Under the pieces are notes generated by a model. It was not told where the DNA came from, made no database searches, and was given only the letters and a program-made list of their open reading frames with translations. The translations under genes and the position numbers were made by a program. Positions 8,823 to 16,707 of a DNA stretch of 64,000 bases are shown one piece after another. The DNA comes from Acinetobacter haemolyticus (GTDB lineage: Bacteria; Pseudomonadota; Gammaproteobacteria; Pseudomonadales; Moraxellaceae), in assembly GCF_900406815.1 (NCBI RefSeq), contig NZ_OVCN01000015.1:35756-99755 (forward strand), read 5' to 3'. Positions within the stretch are counted from its first letter, which is position 1; each line of letters begins with the position of its first letter.

Positions 8823-9890
8823 ATGACAAATACAAATGATTCCAATTGGATGATTTATGGTGCAAATGGCTATACGGGTGAGTTAATCGCCCGTGAAGCT
8901 GTTCGTTTGGGTCTCAAACCAGTTTTGGCAGGGCGTACACAAACCAAAGTACAACAACTTGCTCAAGAATTAGGGCTTGAATACAAAGCTTTTGGCTTAG
9001 ATGATGTGACGGCAGTGAGTGAACACTTAACTGGAATGAAGCTGGTCATGCATTGTGCTGGCCCTTTTTCCGCCACCTCAAAACCGATGATGAAAGCTTG
9101 TATTAGAGCGGGTTCACACTATTTGGATATTACAGGGGAAATTGCTGTATTTGAACTGGCACAATCTCTAAATACAGAAGCCCAACAAGCAAATGTTGTG
9201 CTATGTCCTGGTGTTGGTTTTGATGTGATTCCAACAGATTGTGTTGCGGCTGCACTCAAAGAAGCTTTACCTGATGCGACACATTTGGCACTTGGTTTTG
9301 ACTCAAAAACCGGACTGTCTCCCGGCACAGCAAAGACCAGTACAGAAGGCATGGCAGATGGCGGGAAAATAAGAAAAGATGGCAAAATCACTACCGTTGC
9401 TTTAGCACATCACGTACGTCAAATAGATTTTGGTGATGGAAAGAAGAGCGCAATGAGTGTGCCGTGGGGGGATATTTCAACAGCTTTTTATACCACAGGT
9501 ATTCCTAATATCGAGGTTTTTGTACCAGCGCCAACGACCATGATTTGGGGTGCAAAAATGTTGAATTGCATACGTCCTATATTCAAACTTAAATCAGTTC
9601 AAAACTTGATGAAATCAATCATTGAGAAATCTGTAGTGGGGCCTGATGAAGAGTTACGCGCTAAATTGCCGACCTATGTGTGGGGCGAAGCAAAAAATGC
9701 AAAAGGTGAAATTAAAACCGCACGAATACAAACTCAAAATGCTTATAGCTTAACCGTAAACGGCGCTTTAACAGTCGTTCGTTATTTACTTGAGCATGAT
9801 GTTAAGGGTGCAACATATACACCAGCGAAGTTAATGGGCTACAGCCTTGTGACTCAGATCGAAGGCTCAAGTGATATTGTAATTTCTTAG
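8823..9890 (+). CDS. Saccharopine dehydrogenase-like / trans-acting enoyl reductase family protein
   Basis: A 355-residue protein with an N-terminal Rossmann fold, WMIYGANGYTGELIAREA, GRTQTKVQQLAQELG and HCAGPFSATSKPMMKACIRAGSHYLDITGE. This is the signature of the saccharopine dehydrogenase-like family that includes mycobacterial trans-acting enoyl reductases. The presumed reaction is NAD(P)H-dependent reduction; no substrate can be assigned. A TTG sits directly before the ATG; ATG at 8823 is preferred with GAGGG upstream. It is second in the operon with the OYE gene and is followed by a terminator. Confidence 0.8.
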   Translation: MTNTNDSNWMIYGANGYTGELIAREAVRLGLKPVLAGRTQTKVQQLAQELGLEYKAFGLDDVTAVSEHLTGMKLVMHCAGPFSATSKPMMKACIRAGSHYLDITGEIAVFELAQSLNTEAQQANVVLCPGVGFDVIPTDCVAAALKEALPDATHLALGFDSKTGLSPGTAKTSTEGMADGGKIRKDGKITTVALAHHVRQIDFGDGKKSAMSVPWGDISTAFYTTGIPNIEVFVPAPTTMIWGAKMLNCIRPIFKLKSVQNLMKSIIEKSVVGPDEELRAKLPTYVWGEAKNAKGEIKTARIQTQNAYSLTVNGALTVVRYLLEHDVKGATYTPAKLMGYSLVTQIEGSSDIVIS

Positions 9891-9947
9891 ATGTACTAGG
9901 GATAGGATCTATCATCTTTTTTAAATGTTTGTGATCCTAATGAATTT

Positions 9948-9986
9948 AAACCAATTCCAAATATTTTATTTCGAATTGGTTTTTTT
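9948..9986 (+). terminator. Rho-independent terminator
   Basis: A 10-bp stem AAACCAATTC/GAATTGGTTT with a 15-nt loop, followed by a T-run at 9981-9986. It ends the OYE operon. The rest of the gap up to 10148 is AT-rich with nothing recognisable. Confidence 0.8.
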
Positions 9987-10148
9987 ATTACTTTAGTTTT
10001 TTAAATGATGCAAGTTGATATTAAATATAGCCATGTAAATTTATCTTATCTCGTGATGACTAAAATACTAAAAATATTTTAATAATCATGAAAATTATTT
10101 ATTAGGTGAAAGCTCAAAAATTAGTATCTATGTCAGATACAAACAAAA

Positions 10149-10173
10149 AAAGTACTTCATTGGGAAGTACTTT
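10149..10173 (-). terminator. Rho-independent terminator
   Basis: A perfect 10-bp stem AAAGTACTTC/GAAGTACTTT with a 5-nt loop. On the minus strand it is followed by a T-run. It ends the acetoacetate decarboxylase-family gene. Confidence 0.88.
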
Positions 10174-10187
10174 GATTTAAATATAGC

Positions 10188-11222
10188 TTACTTTTTATTA
10201 CTTTCATTACCTAAAGACTTCAATGGAATTGGCATATTCAAAGCCAACTGAGCATCTTTGACTACATCTAAACGCAATACTTTACCAGCACCGAGTTCAT
10301 CAAGTAGTTTAGTGATAGGACCGCCATTTCGAACAAGCTTTACATTTCTAGGAAATAGCTGTTGCCCAAAGGCAAGTGTATTAGATTCCACGGAAGTACT
10401 GTGCCATTGGCCATCAACTAGATTAAACATCGTTTTAGTTTCGATATGAGATTGCGGTTTTACATGCTTAATCTTTGGTAACGGTGCAGTTAAACTTACA
10501 TCTGGTTTGCCGTCAGTATTAAAAATTTGAGCTTCTACATTTTTATTACCAATCGTCATATCAATTGCTGTCAACCATTTAGGCAGTTGATAACCATATA
10601 CACCACGTACACGAGCAATTTCTGTATCTACTGGCAATGCCAAAACATGACCGTAATATTTATGGTTACGCATTGAACTTAGCAACTCTGTGGTATGGAA
10701 CTTATGTGCGCCAGGTTGGCGAACCACCACTGCAACGGATACTTCATCGTAAGGATCAACATCGCCTACAGCATAGGAAAAGAACGTAAGGGAAACTAAG
10801 CCATAGCCAGGAAAGGGTTGTAATGGCTCAAGTGGAGCAGGGAGTTTTGCTTTTAACTTGGATACTGGAGCAAGCATCAACAGTTGTACATTGCTGGTAC
10901 GATAGTAAAAGTTTGGCGACCAAACTTTGCCAACACGAGTCTCTACCATTTTTTTAGGGATAGTACGGAAATAATCGATATTTCCAGCAGCAGGGTCTTT
11001 AGCAACCTCATCCAAGTCTGGATTCATGCGGAAACGATCATAATAACCACCTTTAGGGACATGGACTTTATAGGGTCCAAATTCAACTATGGTCGTTTGT
11101 CGATCATTATTCTCAACATTGCTAGTGGTGGTATGGGGTGTCGTAGCATGAGCAGATAAACTCAAAAATAGACTAATTGAGGCAGCAGAAGCTGAGCGAC
11201 GAAATTTAACTTGATTGAACAT
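10188..11222 (-). CDS. Acetoacetate decarboxylase-family protein with signal peptide
   Basis: A protein of 344 residues. After a signal peptide (MFNQVKFRRSASAASISLFL, then a cleavage site near SAHA-TT), the mature part resembles the ADC fold: YRTSNVQLLMLAPVSKLKAKLP, FPGYGLVSLTFFSYAVGD, DPYDEVSVAVVVR and YGYQLPKWLTAID. Cytosolic ADCs use a Schiff-base lysine; which lysine is catalytic here cannot be settled by eye. The start at 11222 has a perfect AGGAGGA; the ATG at 11252 lies at or upstream of the predicted transcription start, so it is excluded. Export of an ADC-like protein is unusual and suggests binding or processing in the periplasm. Confidence 0.75.
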   Translation of the reverse strand: MFNQVKFRRSASAASISLFLSLSAHATTPHTTTSNVENNDRQTTIVEFGPYKVHVPKGGYYDRFRMNPDLDEVAKDPAAGNIDYFRTIPKKMVETRVGKVWSPNFYYRTSNVQLLMLAPVSKLKAKLPAPLEPLQPFPGYGLVSLTFFSYAVGDVDPYDEVSVAVVVRQPGAHKFHTTELLSSMRNHKYYGHVLALPVDTEIARVRGVYGYQLPKWLTAIDMTIGNKNVEAQIFNTDGKPDVSLTAPLPKIKHVKPQSHIETKTMFNLVDGQWHSTSVESNTLAFGQQLFPRNVKLVRNGGPITKLLDELGAGKVLRLDVVKDAQLALNMPIPLKSLGNESNKK

Positions 11223-11252
11223 TAGGGTGTTCCTCCTATTAACCTTAATCAA

Positions 11253-11283
11253 ATGCTAAGATTAAAGTAAGGTTTAAGGTCAA
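11253..11283 (-). promoter_or_regulatory. MerR-type promoter for the ADC-family gene
   Basis: On the minus strand, -35 TTGACC (11283-11278), 19-bp spacer TTAAACCTTACTTTAATCT, -10 TAGCAT (11258-11253). The half-site CTTTAATCT is shared with three of the other five promoters. Confidence 0.78.
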
Positions 11284-11342
11284 GCTTTTTATCGTTAATG
11301 ATGGAATTATTTTTGTCTTTATTTTTTATAAAAAATGGAATA

Positions 11343-11367
11343 AAACCAGATTATATAAATCTGGTTT
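11343..11367 (-). terminator. Rho-independent terminator
   Basis: A 10-bp stem AAACCAGATT/AATCTGGTTT with a 5-nt loop. Reading the minus strand, the stem is followed by TTATTCC and then a T-run. It ends the exported DJ-1/PfpI gene. Confidence 0.7.
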
Positions 11368-11389
11368 CAAAAGTTGAGTGCAAGATAGA

Positions 11390-12187
11390 TTAATACAGGG
11401 TTTTTAAGCGTTGTATTACAGCCTCTGCAATTTCTTTGCTCGATTGAGGGTTTTGCCCTGTAATGATTCGATTATCAGTAATCACATAAGAGGTGAATGG
11501 AACAAAAGAACGTTTATATTTAGCCCCCCGTTCGATCAATTGGTTCTGAAGTAGAAAAGGGACTTGAGATTTCATGCCTGATAAGGTCTCTTCAATATTT
11601 GCAAAACCCGTTACTGTTCTCCCCGCAATCAGTGATTTACCGTTTTGATCCTGCAATGGTAATAATCCGCCAACACCATGACATACCGCAGAAACCACAC
11701 CTCCTTGCTGATAAATTGTTTCACTGATCTTTTTCAATTCTTGGTTATTTGGAAAATCCCACATCGTGCCGTGACCACCCGTGTAATACACTGCTTTATA
11801 TTGAGATGGTACAACTGCATTTGGTGCCAACGTTGTTTTGAGTCGTTGCATAAATTCAGGATTAGCTAAATGTACTTTTGCTGATTTATCTAGATAGATT
11901 GCTTTTAAACTGCGCTCATCAAGTGGAACAGCACCACCTTGAGGACTTACGAAATCCATTTCATAGCCTGCAGCAAGTGCAGCATCGTAGAAGTGGGTAA
12001 GTTCTGTCAGCCACAAGCCCGTAGTATCTTTACGATCAGGATAAGCAGAGTGATTGGTCATCACCACTAAAATTTTTCCATTCGAAGCCGAATGTTTAGT
12101 CGGTTCAGATGCATAGGCAAAAGTACTTGCTAGAATTAATACAAAAAAGCCAATGAACCAATTTTGCAGAGTCCAAGATTTAAACAT
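11390..12187 (-). CDS. DJ-1/PfpI (class I glutamine amidotransferase-like) protein, exported
   Basis: A protein of 265 residues. An N-terminal hydrophobic segment, WFIGFFVLILASTFAYA, looks like a signal peptide. The rest is a DJ-1/PfpI domain: KILVVMTNHSAY, FVSPQGGAVPLDERS, YYTGGHGTMWDFPNN, and the nucleophile elbow AVCHGVGG with Cys169. Relatives act as glyoxalase III/deglycase, chaperone or protease. Its paralogue at 12783 lacks a signal peptide, so the regulon seems to place the same chemistry in two compartments. AGGA lies 8 nt before the ATG. It is driven by the MerR-type promoter at 12218-12248. Confidence 0.85.
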   Translation of the reverse strand: MFKSWTLQNWFIGFFVLILASTFAYASEPTKHSASNGKILVVMTNHSAYPDRKDTTGLWLTELTHFYDAALAAGYEMDFVSPQGGAVPLDERSLKAIYLDKSAKVHLANPEFMQRLKTTLAPNAVVPSQYKAVYYTGGHGTMWDFPNNQELKKISETIYQQGGVVSAVCHGVGGLLPLQDQNGKSLIAGRTVTGFANIEETLSGMKSQVPFLLQNQLIERGAKYKRSFVPFTSYVITDNRIITGQNPQSSKEIAEAVIQRLKTLY

Positions 12188-12217
12188 GACAGGTTCCTCA
12201 TAGATTACCTGTCTCCA

Positions 12218-12248
12218 ATGCTATGTTTAAAGTTCAGTTTAAGGTCAA
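12218..12248 (-). promoter_or_regulatory. MerR-type promoter for the exported DJ-1/PfpI gene
   Basis: On the minus strand, -35 TTGACC (12248-12243), 19-bp spacer TTAAACTGAACTTTAAACA, -10 TAGCAT (12223-12218). It lies just downstream of the merR gene end, so the promoter serves the DJ-1 gene independently of merR transcription. Confidence 0.78.
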
Positions 12249-12280
12249 TAGTTTTTATGATTTAACGACAAATGGAGGGC

Positions 12281-12694
12281 TTATACTTGATCATTAGCAT
12301 AGTAAAGATTAAGTAAACGTTGCGCATTTTCTTCACAGGTAATTTCATCAGGTTTGTTATTAATCGCATTTATCATGCTACGTAGATTATTTTTACTCAT
12401 CGCTAACTTTTGCTCTAACTCCTCAATGTCTTTAATCTTGCTTTCCAATAAACCAATCAAAATATCATGATCCCATGTTGTCACATTAGATGGCAAAAAT
12501 GATTTTATTTCTGCTAAAGAAAAGCCAACTTGCTGAGCTTGTTGAATTAAATAAAGCTGTTTGAGGTCGTTCTCGCTATATTCTCTATAGCCATTTGCTT
12601 TACGTTTTGCCTTTGGAAGCAGCTTAATTTGCTCATAATAACGAATCGTAGGTGTGCTTAGACCACTTAGTTTTGATAATTCGCTTATATTCAT
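12281..12694 (-). CDS. MerR-family transcriptional regulator
   Basis: A protein of 137 residues. The N-terminal winged helix-turn-helix is clear: MNISELSKLSGLSTPTIRYY, then NGYREYSENDLKQLYLI, followed by a dimerisation coiled coil (DILIGLLESKIKDIEELEQKL) and a short C-terminal tail with one cysteine (ITCEEN). It lacks the multi-Cys metal-binding loop of MerR/CueR/ZntR, so a metal role is not indicated; one Cys could sense an electrophile as in NmlR/AdhR-type regulators, which is inference. ATG 12694 is favoured over GTG 12709 because MerR proteins begin at this point and the GTG abuts the divergent -35 box. It is the probable activator of all six 19-bp-spacer promoters. Confidence 0.88.
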   Translation of the reverse strand: MNISELSKLSGLSTPTIRYYEQIKLLPKAKRKANGYREYSENDLKQLYLIQQAQQVGFSLAEIKSFLPSNVTTWDHDILIGLLESKIKDIEELEQKLAMSKNNLRSMINAINNKPDEITCEENAQRLLNLYYANDQV

Positions 12695-12709
12695 TTCACT
12701 TAATTCCAC

Positions 12710-12740
12710 TTGACATTAAAGCCAACTTTAGACTTATAGT
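12710..12740 (+). promoter_or_regulatory. MerR-type promoter for the cytosolic DJ-1/PfpI gene (divergent from merR)
   Basis: -35 TTGACA (12710-12715), 19-bp spacer TTAAAGCCAACTTTAGACT, -10 TATAGT (12735-12740). It lies between merR and the DJ-1 gene, the usual position for a MerR operator that may also autoregulate merR. A minus-strand promoter for merR could not be fixed. Confidence 0.82.
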
Positions 12741-12782
12741 GTATCAAAAGCAAGATCAATAAAATTGAAAATAGAGGTTGCT

Positions 12783-13475
12783 ATGACTAAACGAATATTA
12801 CACATTGTCACCAATGTGGGTAGTTATGAAGGCTTAGATTACCCGACAGGGCTATGGTTAGGAGAACTTACCCATGCTTATGATGAGTTCGAAAAATATA
12901 ACTATATCCAAGATATTGTAAGTCCGCTTGGTGGAAATTCACCAATTGAACCTAAGTCATTGGGACGTTTTATGGCTGATCAATCAGTATTAAAACGTAA
13001 AAATGATCCAGACTTTATGAGATTACTTGAGAATACAAAGAAACCCTCTGACATCCATTGGCAAGATTACGATGCGATTTATTACACAGGCGGACATGGG
13101 GTTATGTGGGATTTTTTAGATAATCCAGAACTCCAAGAAATTACTAAAAATATTTATGAAAATCGTGGAATCGTCTCGAGTGTTTGCCACGGTTATTGCG
13201 GATTATTAAATGTTCGGCTTTCGAATGGCGAGTATTTGATTAAAGGTAAAAAGCTGACTGGTTTTGCATGGTGTGAAGAAGTATTAGCAGGAGTGGCAAA
13301 AAAAGTGCCATATAACGCAGAACAACTAGCCAAAGAGCATGGTGCATCTTACGATAAAAAGTTCATTCCTTTTGCCCCAAATGTTGTTAAAGATGGAAAC
13401 TTGATTACTGGTCAGAATCCGTTTTCGGCACGTGTTACTGCTGAGGCAATTATTAAAGCATTGGAAAAAAAGTAA
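12783..13475 (+). CDS. DJ-1/PfpI family protein, cytosolic
   Basis: A protein of 230 residues starting MTKRILHIVTNVGSYEGLDY, with no signal peptide. The DJ-1/PfpI motifs match those of the exported paralogue: DIVSPLGGNSPIEPKSLG, YYTGGHGVMWDFLDNPE and VSSVCHGYCGLL with Cys135 as nucleophile. The start at 12783 is chosen because AGAGG precedes it; an upstream TTG at 12765 has none. Family members detoxify methylglyoxal or repair glycated groups. It is divergent from merR and driven by the 12710-12740 promoter. Confidence 0.85.
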   Translation: MTKRILHIVTNVGSYEGLDYPTGLWLGELTHAYDEFEKYNYIQDIVSPLGGNSPIEPKSLGRFMADQSVLKRKNDPDFMRLLENTKKPSDIHWQDYDAIYYTGGHGVMWDFLDNPELQEITKNIYENRGIVSSVCHGYCGLLNVRLSNGEYLIKGKKLTGFAWCEEVLAGVAKKVPYNAEQLAKEHGASYDKKFIPFAPNVVKDGNLITGQNPFSARVTAEAIIKALEKK

Positions 13476-13487
13476 CTTAAGTTTGAA

Positions 13488-13538
13488 AATCACAGCACCT
13501 GTCTTCAATTTATCTCGATTCAAGACTGTGCTGTGATT
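13488..13538. terminator. Long stem-loop between convergent genes
   Basis: An 11-bp outer stem AATCACAGCAC/GTGCTGTGATT is extended after mismatches by GTCTT/AAGAC. It separates the DJ-1 gene from gcdH, which converge here. It has no U-tract but is well placed as a bidirectional terminator. Confidence 0.55.
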
Positions 13539-13548
13539 GATATTAATG

Positions 13549-14739
13549 TTAGAAAGCTGCAATTCCTGTCTGAGCACGACCTAAAATCAGCGCATGCACA
13601 TCGTGTGTACCTTCATAAGTATTGACGACTTCAAGGTTAACGAGATGACGGGCCACACCAAACTCATCGCTAATCCCGTTACCACCCAGCATATCTCGAG
13701 CCAGACGAGCAATATCGAGCGCTTTACCGCAGTTATTGCGTTTAATCAGTGAGGTTGCTTCAACAGATGCAACTCCTTCATCTTTCATACGACCAAAACG
13801 GAGCGCAACCTGTAAACCTAAAGCAATTTCAGTTTGCATATCAGCAAGTTTCTTCTGGATAAGCTGATTGGCGGCAAGCGGTTTGCCAAACTGTTTCCGG
13901 TCAAGCGTATATTGACGGGCAGTGTGCCAACAAAACTCTGCTGCACCCATTGCACCCCATGCAATACCATAACGAGCACTGTTTAAACAGGTAAAAGGCC
14001 CTTTTAAACCTCGTACTTCTGGAAAGGCATTTTCTTCTGGTACAAAAACATTATCCATAACAATTTCGCCGGTAATGGAAGCGCGTAAGCCAACTTTACC
14101 GTGAATAGCTGGAGCAGAAAGTCCTTGCCAGCCTTTCTCTAAAATAAAACCGCGAATCGCCCCAACATTGCCTTCAACCGAAACTTCTTTTGCCCACACC
14201 ACAAATACATCAGCAATAGGGCTATTAGTAATCCACATTTTGGCGCCATTTAAACGGTAACCACCTTCTACTTTTTTTGCCCGAGTTATCATGTTACCTG
14301 GGTCTGAACCATGATCGGGTTCAGTTAAGCCGAAGCAACCAATCCATTCACCTGTCGCAAGTTTAGGAAGATATTTCTGCTTCTGTTCTTCTGTTCCAAA
14401 TTCATTAATCGGTACCATGACCAGTGAGCTTTGTACACTTGCCATAGAACGATAGCCTGAGTCAACGCGTTCAATTTCACGGGCAATAAGACCATAACTG
14501 ACATAATTTAAACCTGAGCCACCGTATTGTTCTGGAATGGTTGGACCAAGTAGGCCTAATTCGCCCATTTCCCTAAAAATACGAGGATCAGTTGTTTCAT
14601 TTCGGAATTGATCAAGCACTCGTGGCATCAGTTTGTTCTGGCAAAATACATGAGCAGTATCTCGGATCATGCGTTCATCTTCAGTGAGTTGTTGCTCAAT
14701 TAAAAAAGGATCATTCCAGTTAAACTCTACGCGACTCAT
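13549..14739 (-). CDS. gcdH: Glutaryl-CoA dehydrogenase
   Basis: An acyl-CoA dehydrogenase of 396 residues. GcdH hallmarks include [18 protein letters not shown] at the N-terminus, [52 protein letters not shown], and the catalytic glutamate in [16 protein letters not shown]. It oxidatively decarboxylates glutaryl-CoA to crotonyl-CoA, passing electrons to ETF. The start has AAGGA at 8-nt spacing. It is divergent from a CaiB-type CoA-transferase that may activate glutarate. The pair fits odd-chain dicarboxylate or lysine catabolism. Confidence 0.92.
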   Translation of the reverse strand: MSRVEFNWNDPFLIEQQLTEDERMIRDTAHVFCQNKLMPRVLDQFRNETTDPRIFREMGELGLLGPTIPEQYGGSGLNYVSYGLIAREIERVDSGYRSMASVQSSLVMVPINEFGTEEQKQKYLPKLATGEWIGCFGLTEPDHGSDPGNMITRAKKVEGGYRLNGAKMWITNSPIADVFVVWAKEVSVEGNVGAIRGFILEKGWQGLSAPAIHGKVGLRASITGEIVMDNVFVPEENAFPEVRGLKGPFTCLNSARYGIAWGAMGAAEFCWHTARQYTLDRKQFGKPLAANQLIQKKLADMQTEIALGLQVALRFGRMKDEGVASVEATSLIKRNNCGKALDIARLARDMLGGNGISDEFGVARHLVNLEVVNTYEGTHDVHALILGRAQTGIAAF

Positions 14740-15296
14740 TATTTATTCCTTCATGTTTATTCTATAAAAATTCCTAATTTTTTTTAAACCTAGCCCCCTG
14801 GGGAACTAGGTTTACCTAAAAAATTCAAATCAAGAGTAGACATAACTCTAGATAATTTGGGTAAGTAGAGCAATCAAGGCCCCCACAAGAACGATTTAAA
14901 CCAGATGTTTAGATCATTTCGCGCATCACCACCTACGATCGGCGATACCCATGTGATGTTCTTTAGTGAATCTTTATTTCGTATAGCGATACTATAGTTC
15001 ATAAAAACAACAAGATCAATCCATCAATATTTTATATTCCAGTTTATTTATACATAAAAGATAATCCATATATATCTGTCTAATTTTATTTATTTTTATG
15101 CAAAAAAAATTATATTCAACTGGAAAATTTTACTTTAGATGGAATAGTTAAAGGCGATACTCAAACCACCATTTCATGTGTAAATTAAATTGATTTTTAA
15201 AATGTTATGTATATATTAAAAAATGTAATACCGCCATGCAAAACTTTTACTAAGATAGATATCAATAGAAACTCTAAAGAATGAAATGGAATAAGT
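14740..15296. other. 557-bp divergent intergenic region gcdH / CoA-transferase
   Basis: AT-rich control region with no ORF I can support. It holds a hairpin at 14786-14813 in the presumed gcdH leader (AAACCTAG/CTAGGTTT with nested CCCC/GGGG), a short palindrome TATAG-N5-CTATA at 14982-14996, and an IclR-type half-conserved site at 15228-15244. The hairpin has no T-run after it on either strand, so it is not a normal terminator. Confidence 0.5.
15228..15244 (+). promoter_or_regulatory. Weak IclR-type operator before the CoA-transferase gene
   Basis: ATACCGCCATGCAAAAC agrees at 13 of 17 positions with the site before the second iclR gene (ATTTCGCTATGCAAAAT). It lies about 55 bp before the start codon. 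Its left half is degenerate, so it is the weakest of the set. Confidence 0.35.
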
Positions 15297-16514
15297 ATGG
15301 GTGCTTTAAATGGAATACGGGTACTGGACTTAAGTCGAGTGTTAGCTGGACCTTGGTGTGGACAAATTCTGGCAGATTTGGGTGCAGAAGTAATCAAAAT
15401 TGAGAGACCCAAAGTAGGGGATGATACACGCTTTTGGGGGCCACCATGGATGCAGGATGATACGGGTAATGATACGCGTGAAGCCGCATATTATCAGTCT
15501 GCCAACCGTAATAAATTATCTGTTGCAATCGATATTGCTAGTCCAGATGGGCAAGAGTTGATCAAAGCCTTGATTCAGGAGACAGATGTTTTGATCGAAA
15601 ATTATAAGACGGGTTCATTAAAGAGATTCGGCCTAGATTATGAGTCCTTATCAACTATTAATCCGGGACTAGTTTATTGTTCTATTACCGGCTTTGGTCA
15701 AAATGGACCGAGAGCTGAAGAACCGGGTTATGATTTTATTATCCAGGGAATGGGCGGTTTGATGTCTGTCACGGGTGAGCGAGATGACTTGCCGAGTGGT
15801 GGTCCGCAAAAAGTAGGCGTGGCTTTTTCTGATTTGGCAACAGGACTTTATTCCACGATCGCAATTCAGGCTGCTTTACTTAATCGCCATACGTCAGGTT
15901 TAGGGCAATATATTGATATGGCTTTGTTTGATGTGCAAATAGCAACTATGGCAAATCAAGGAATGAATTATCTTTCTTCGGGAGTGGTTCCGATACGTTA
16001 TGGGAATGCCCATGCTAATATCGTTCCATATCAAGTATTTAAAGCATCCGACCGGGAATTTATTATTGCATGTGGAAATGACGCTCAATTTGTTCAACTT
16101 TGTAAGAGTATCGAATTGCCCGATTTAGCATCGGATCCTCGTTTCGTTCAAAATGCAAATCGAGTCAAACATCGTAATGAAATAGTTGAAATTTTATCCA
16201 ATCATTTCTTAACAAAAACAGCGGATGAATGGGTAAAAGCTATATATGCTGTCAAAGTTCCAGTGGGGGTAATTAATGATTTAGAACAGGCATTTAAAGA
16301 GCCTCAGGTGAGTGCCAGAAAGATGCTGATAGAAATGCAACATCCTCAACGCAAAAAACTAACGGTGATTGGCTCTCCTATTAAACTGTCACGAACCCCC
16401 GTCGAGTACAAAACAGCACCTCCTTTATTAGGAGAACATACCGAAACGATTTTAGGGCGAATTGTTTCACCAGAAAAATTGCAAGAACTTAAACAAAAAG
16501 GAGTAATTGCTTAA
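15297..16514 (+). CDS. CaiB/BaiF (class III) CoA-transferase, probable glutarate/dicarboxylate type
   Basis: A protein of 405 residues with the family N-terminus GIRVLDLSRVLAGPWCGQIL, ADLGAEVIKIERPKVGDDTR, and AAYYQSANRNKLSVAIDI. EEPGYDFIIQGMGGLMSVTG carries the candidate catalytic aspartate at Asp146. The fold forms interlocked dimers and swaps CoA between acids. Divergence from gcdH suggests a succinyl-CoA:glutarate CoA-transferase, as in the human SUGCT/GCDH pathway. Substrate is inferred from context; other C4-C8 dicarboxylates are possible. Confidence 0.82.
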   Translation: MGALNGIRVLDLSRVLAGPWCGQILADLGAEVIKIERPKVGDDTRFWGPPWMQDDTGNDTREAAYYQSANRNKLSVAIDIASPDGQELIKALIQETDVLIENYKTGSLKRFGLDYESLSTINPGLVYCSITGFGQNGPRAEEPGYDFIIQGMGGLMSVTGERDDLPSGGPQKVGVAFSDLATGLYSTIAIQAALLNRHTSGLGQYIDMALFDVQIATMANQGMNYLSSGVVPIRYGNAHANIVPYQVFKASDREFIIACGNDAQFVQLCKSIELPDLASDPRFVQNANRVKHRNEIVEILSNHFLTKTADEWVKAIYAVKVPVGVINDLEQAFKEPQVSARKMLIEMQHPQRKKLTVIGSPIKLSRTPVEYKTAPPLLGEHTETILGRIVSPEKLQELKQKGVIA

Positions 16515-16669
16515 GAAAATCCTGTAAAAGACAGGGGTTATTTATTCTAAAAATAAGGAAAAGATAATATTAGTTACTCATATATCAGGTTGTATGTTAT
16601 GAGCATGAATAGTGAATCCGTGGCTTATTGCGGTATATGCTATTTATTAGAGTAAAAATAGATTATAAT

Positions 16670-16684
16670 TTTCGCAGTGCGAAA
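16670..16684 (+). promoter_or_regulatory. IclR-type operator before the first iclR gene
   Basis: TTTCGCAGTGCGAAA is a perfect 7+1+7 palindrome 24 bp upstream of the iclR start codon. It is probably the autoregulatory site and a member of the ATTTYGYA-N-TRYRAAAT set. Confidence 0.65.
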
Positions 16685-16707
16685 CTAAAGTTTAGGTTGG
16701 GAATGTA

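Noticed and set aside
12709..12709. GTG as start of merR
   Set aside because: It abuts the -35 box of the divergent promoter and adds residues before the standard MerR N-terminus; ATG 12694 fits better.
14982..14996. TATAG-N5-CTATA palindrome as a third operator class
   Set aside because: Short, AT-only arms and found once; such palindromes arise by chance in this base composition.
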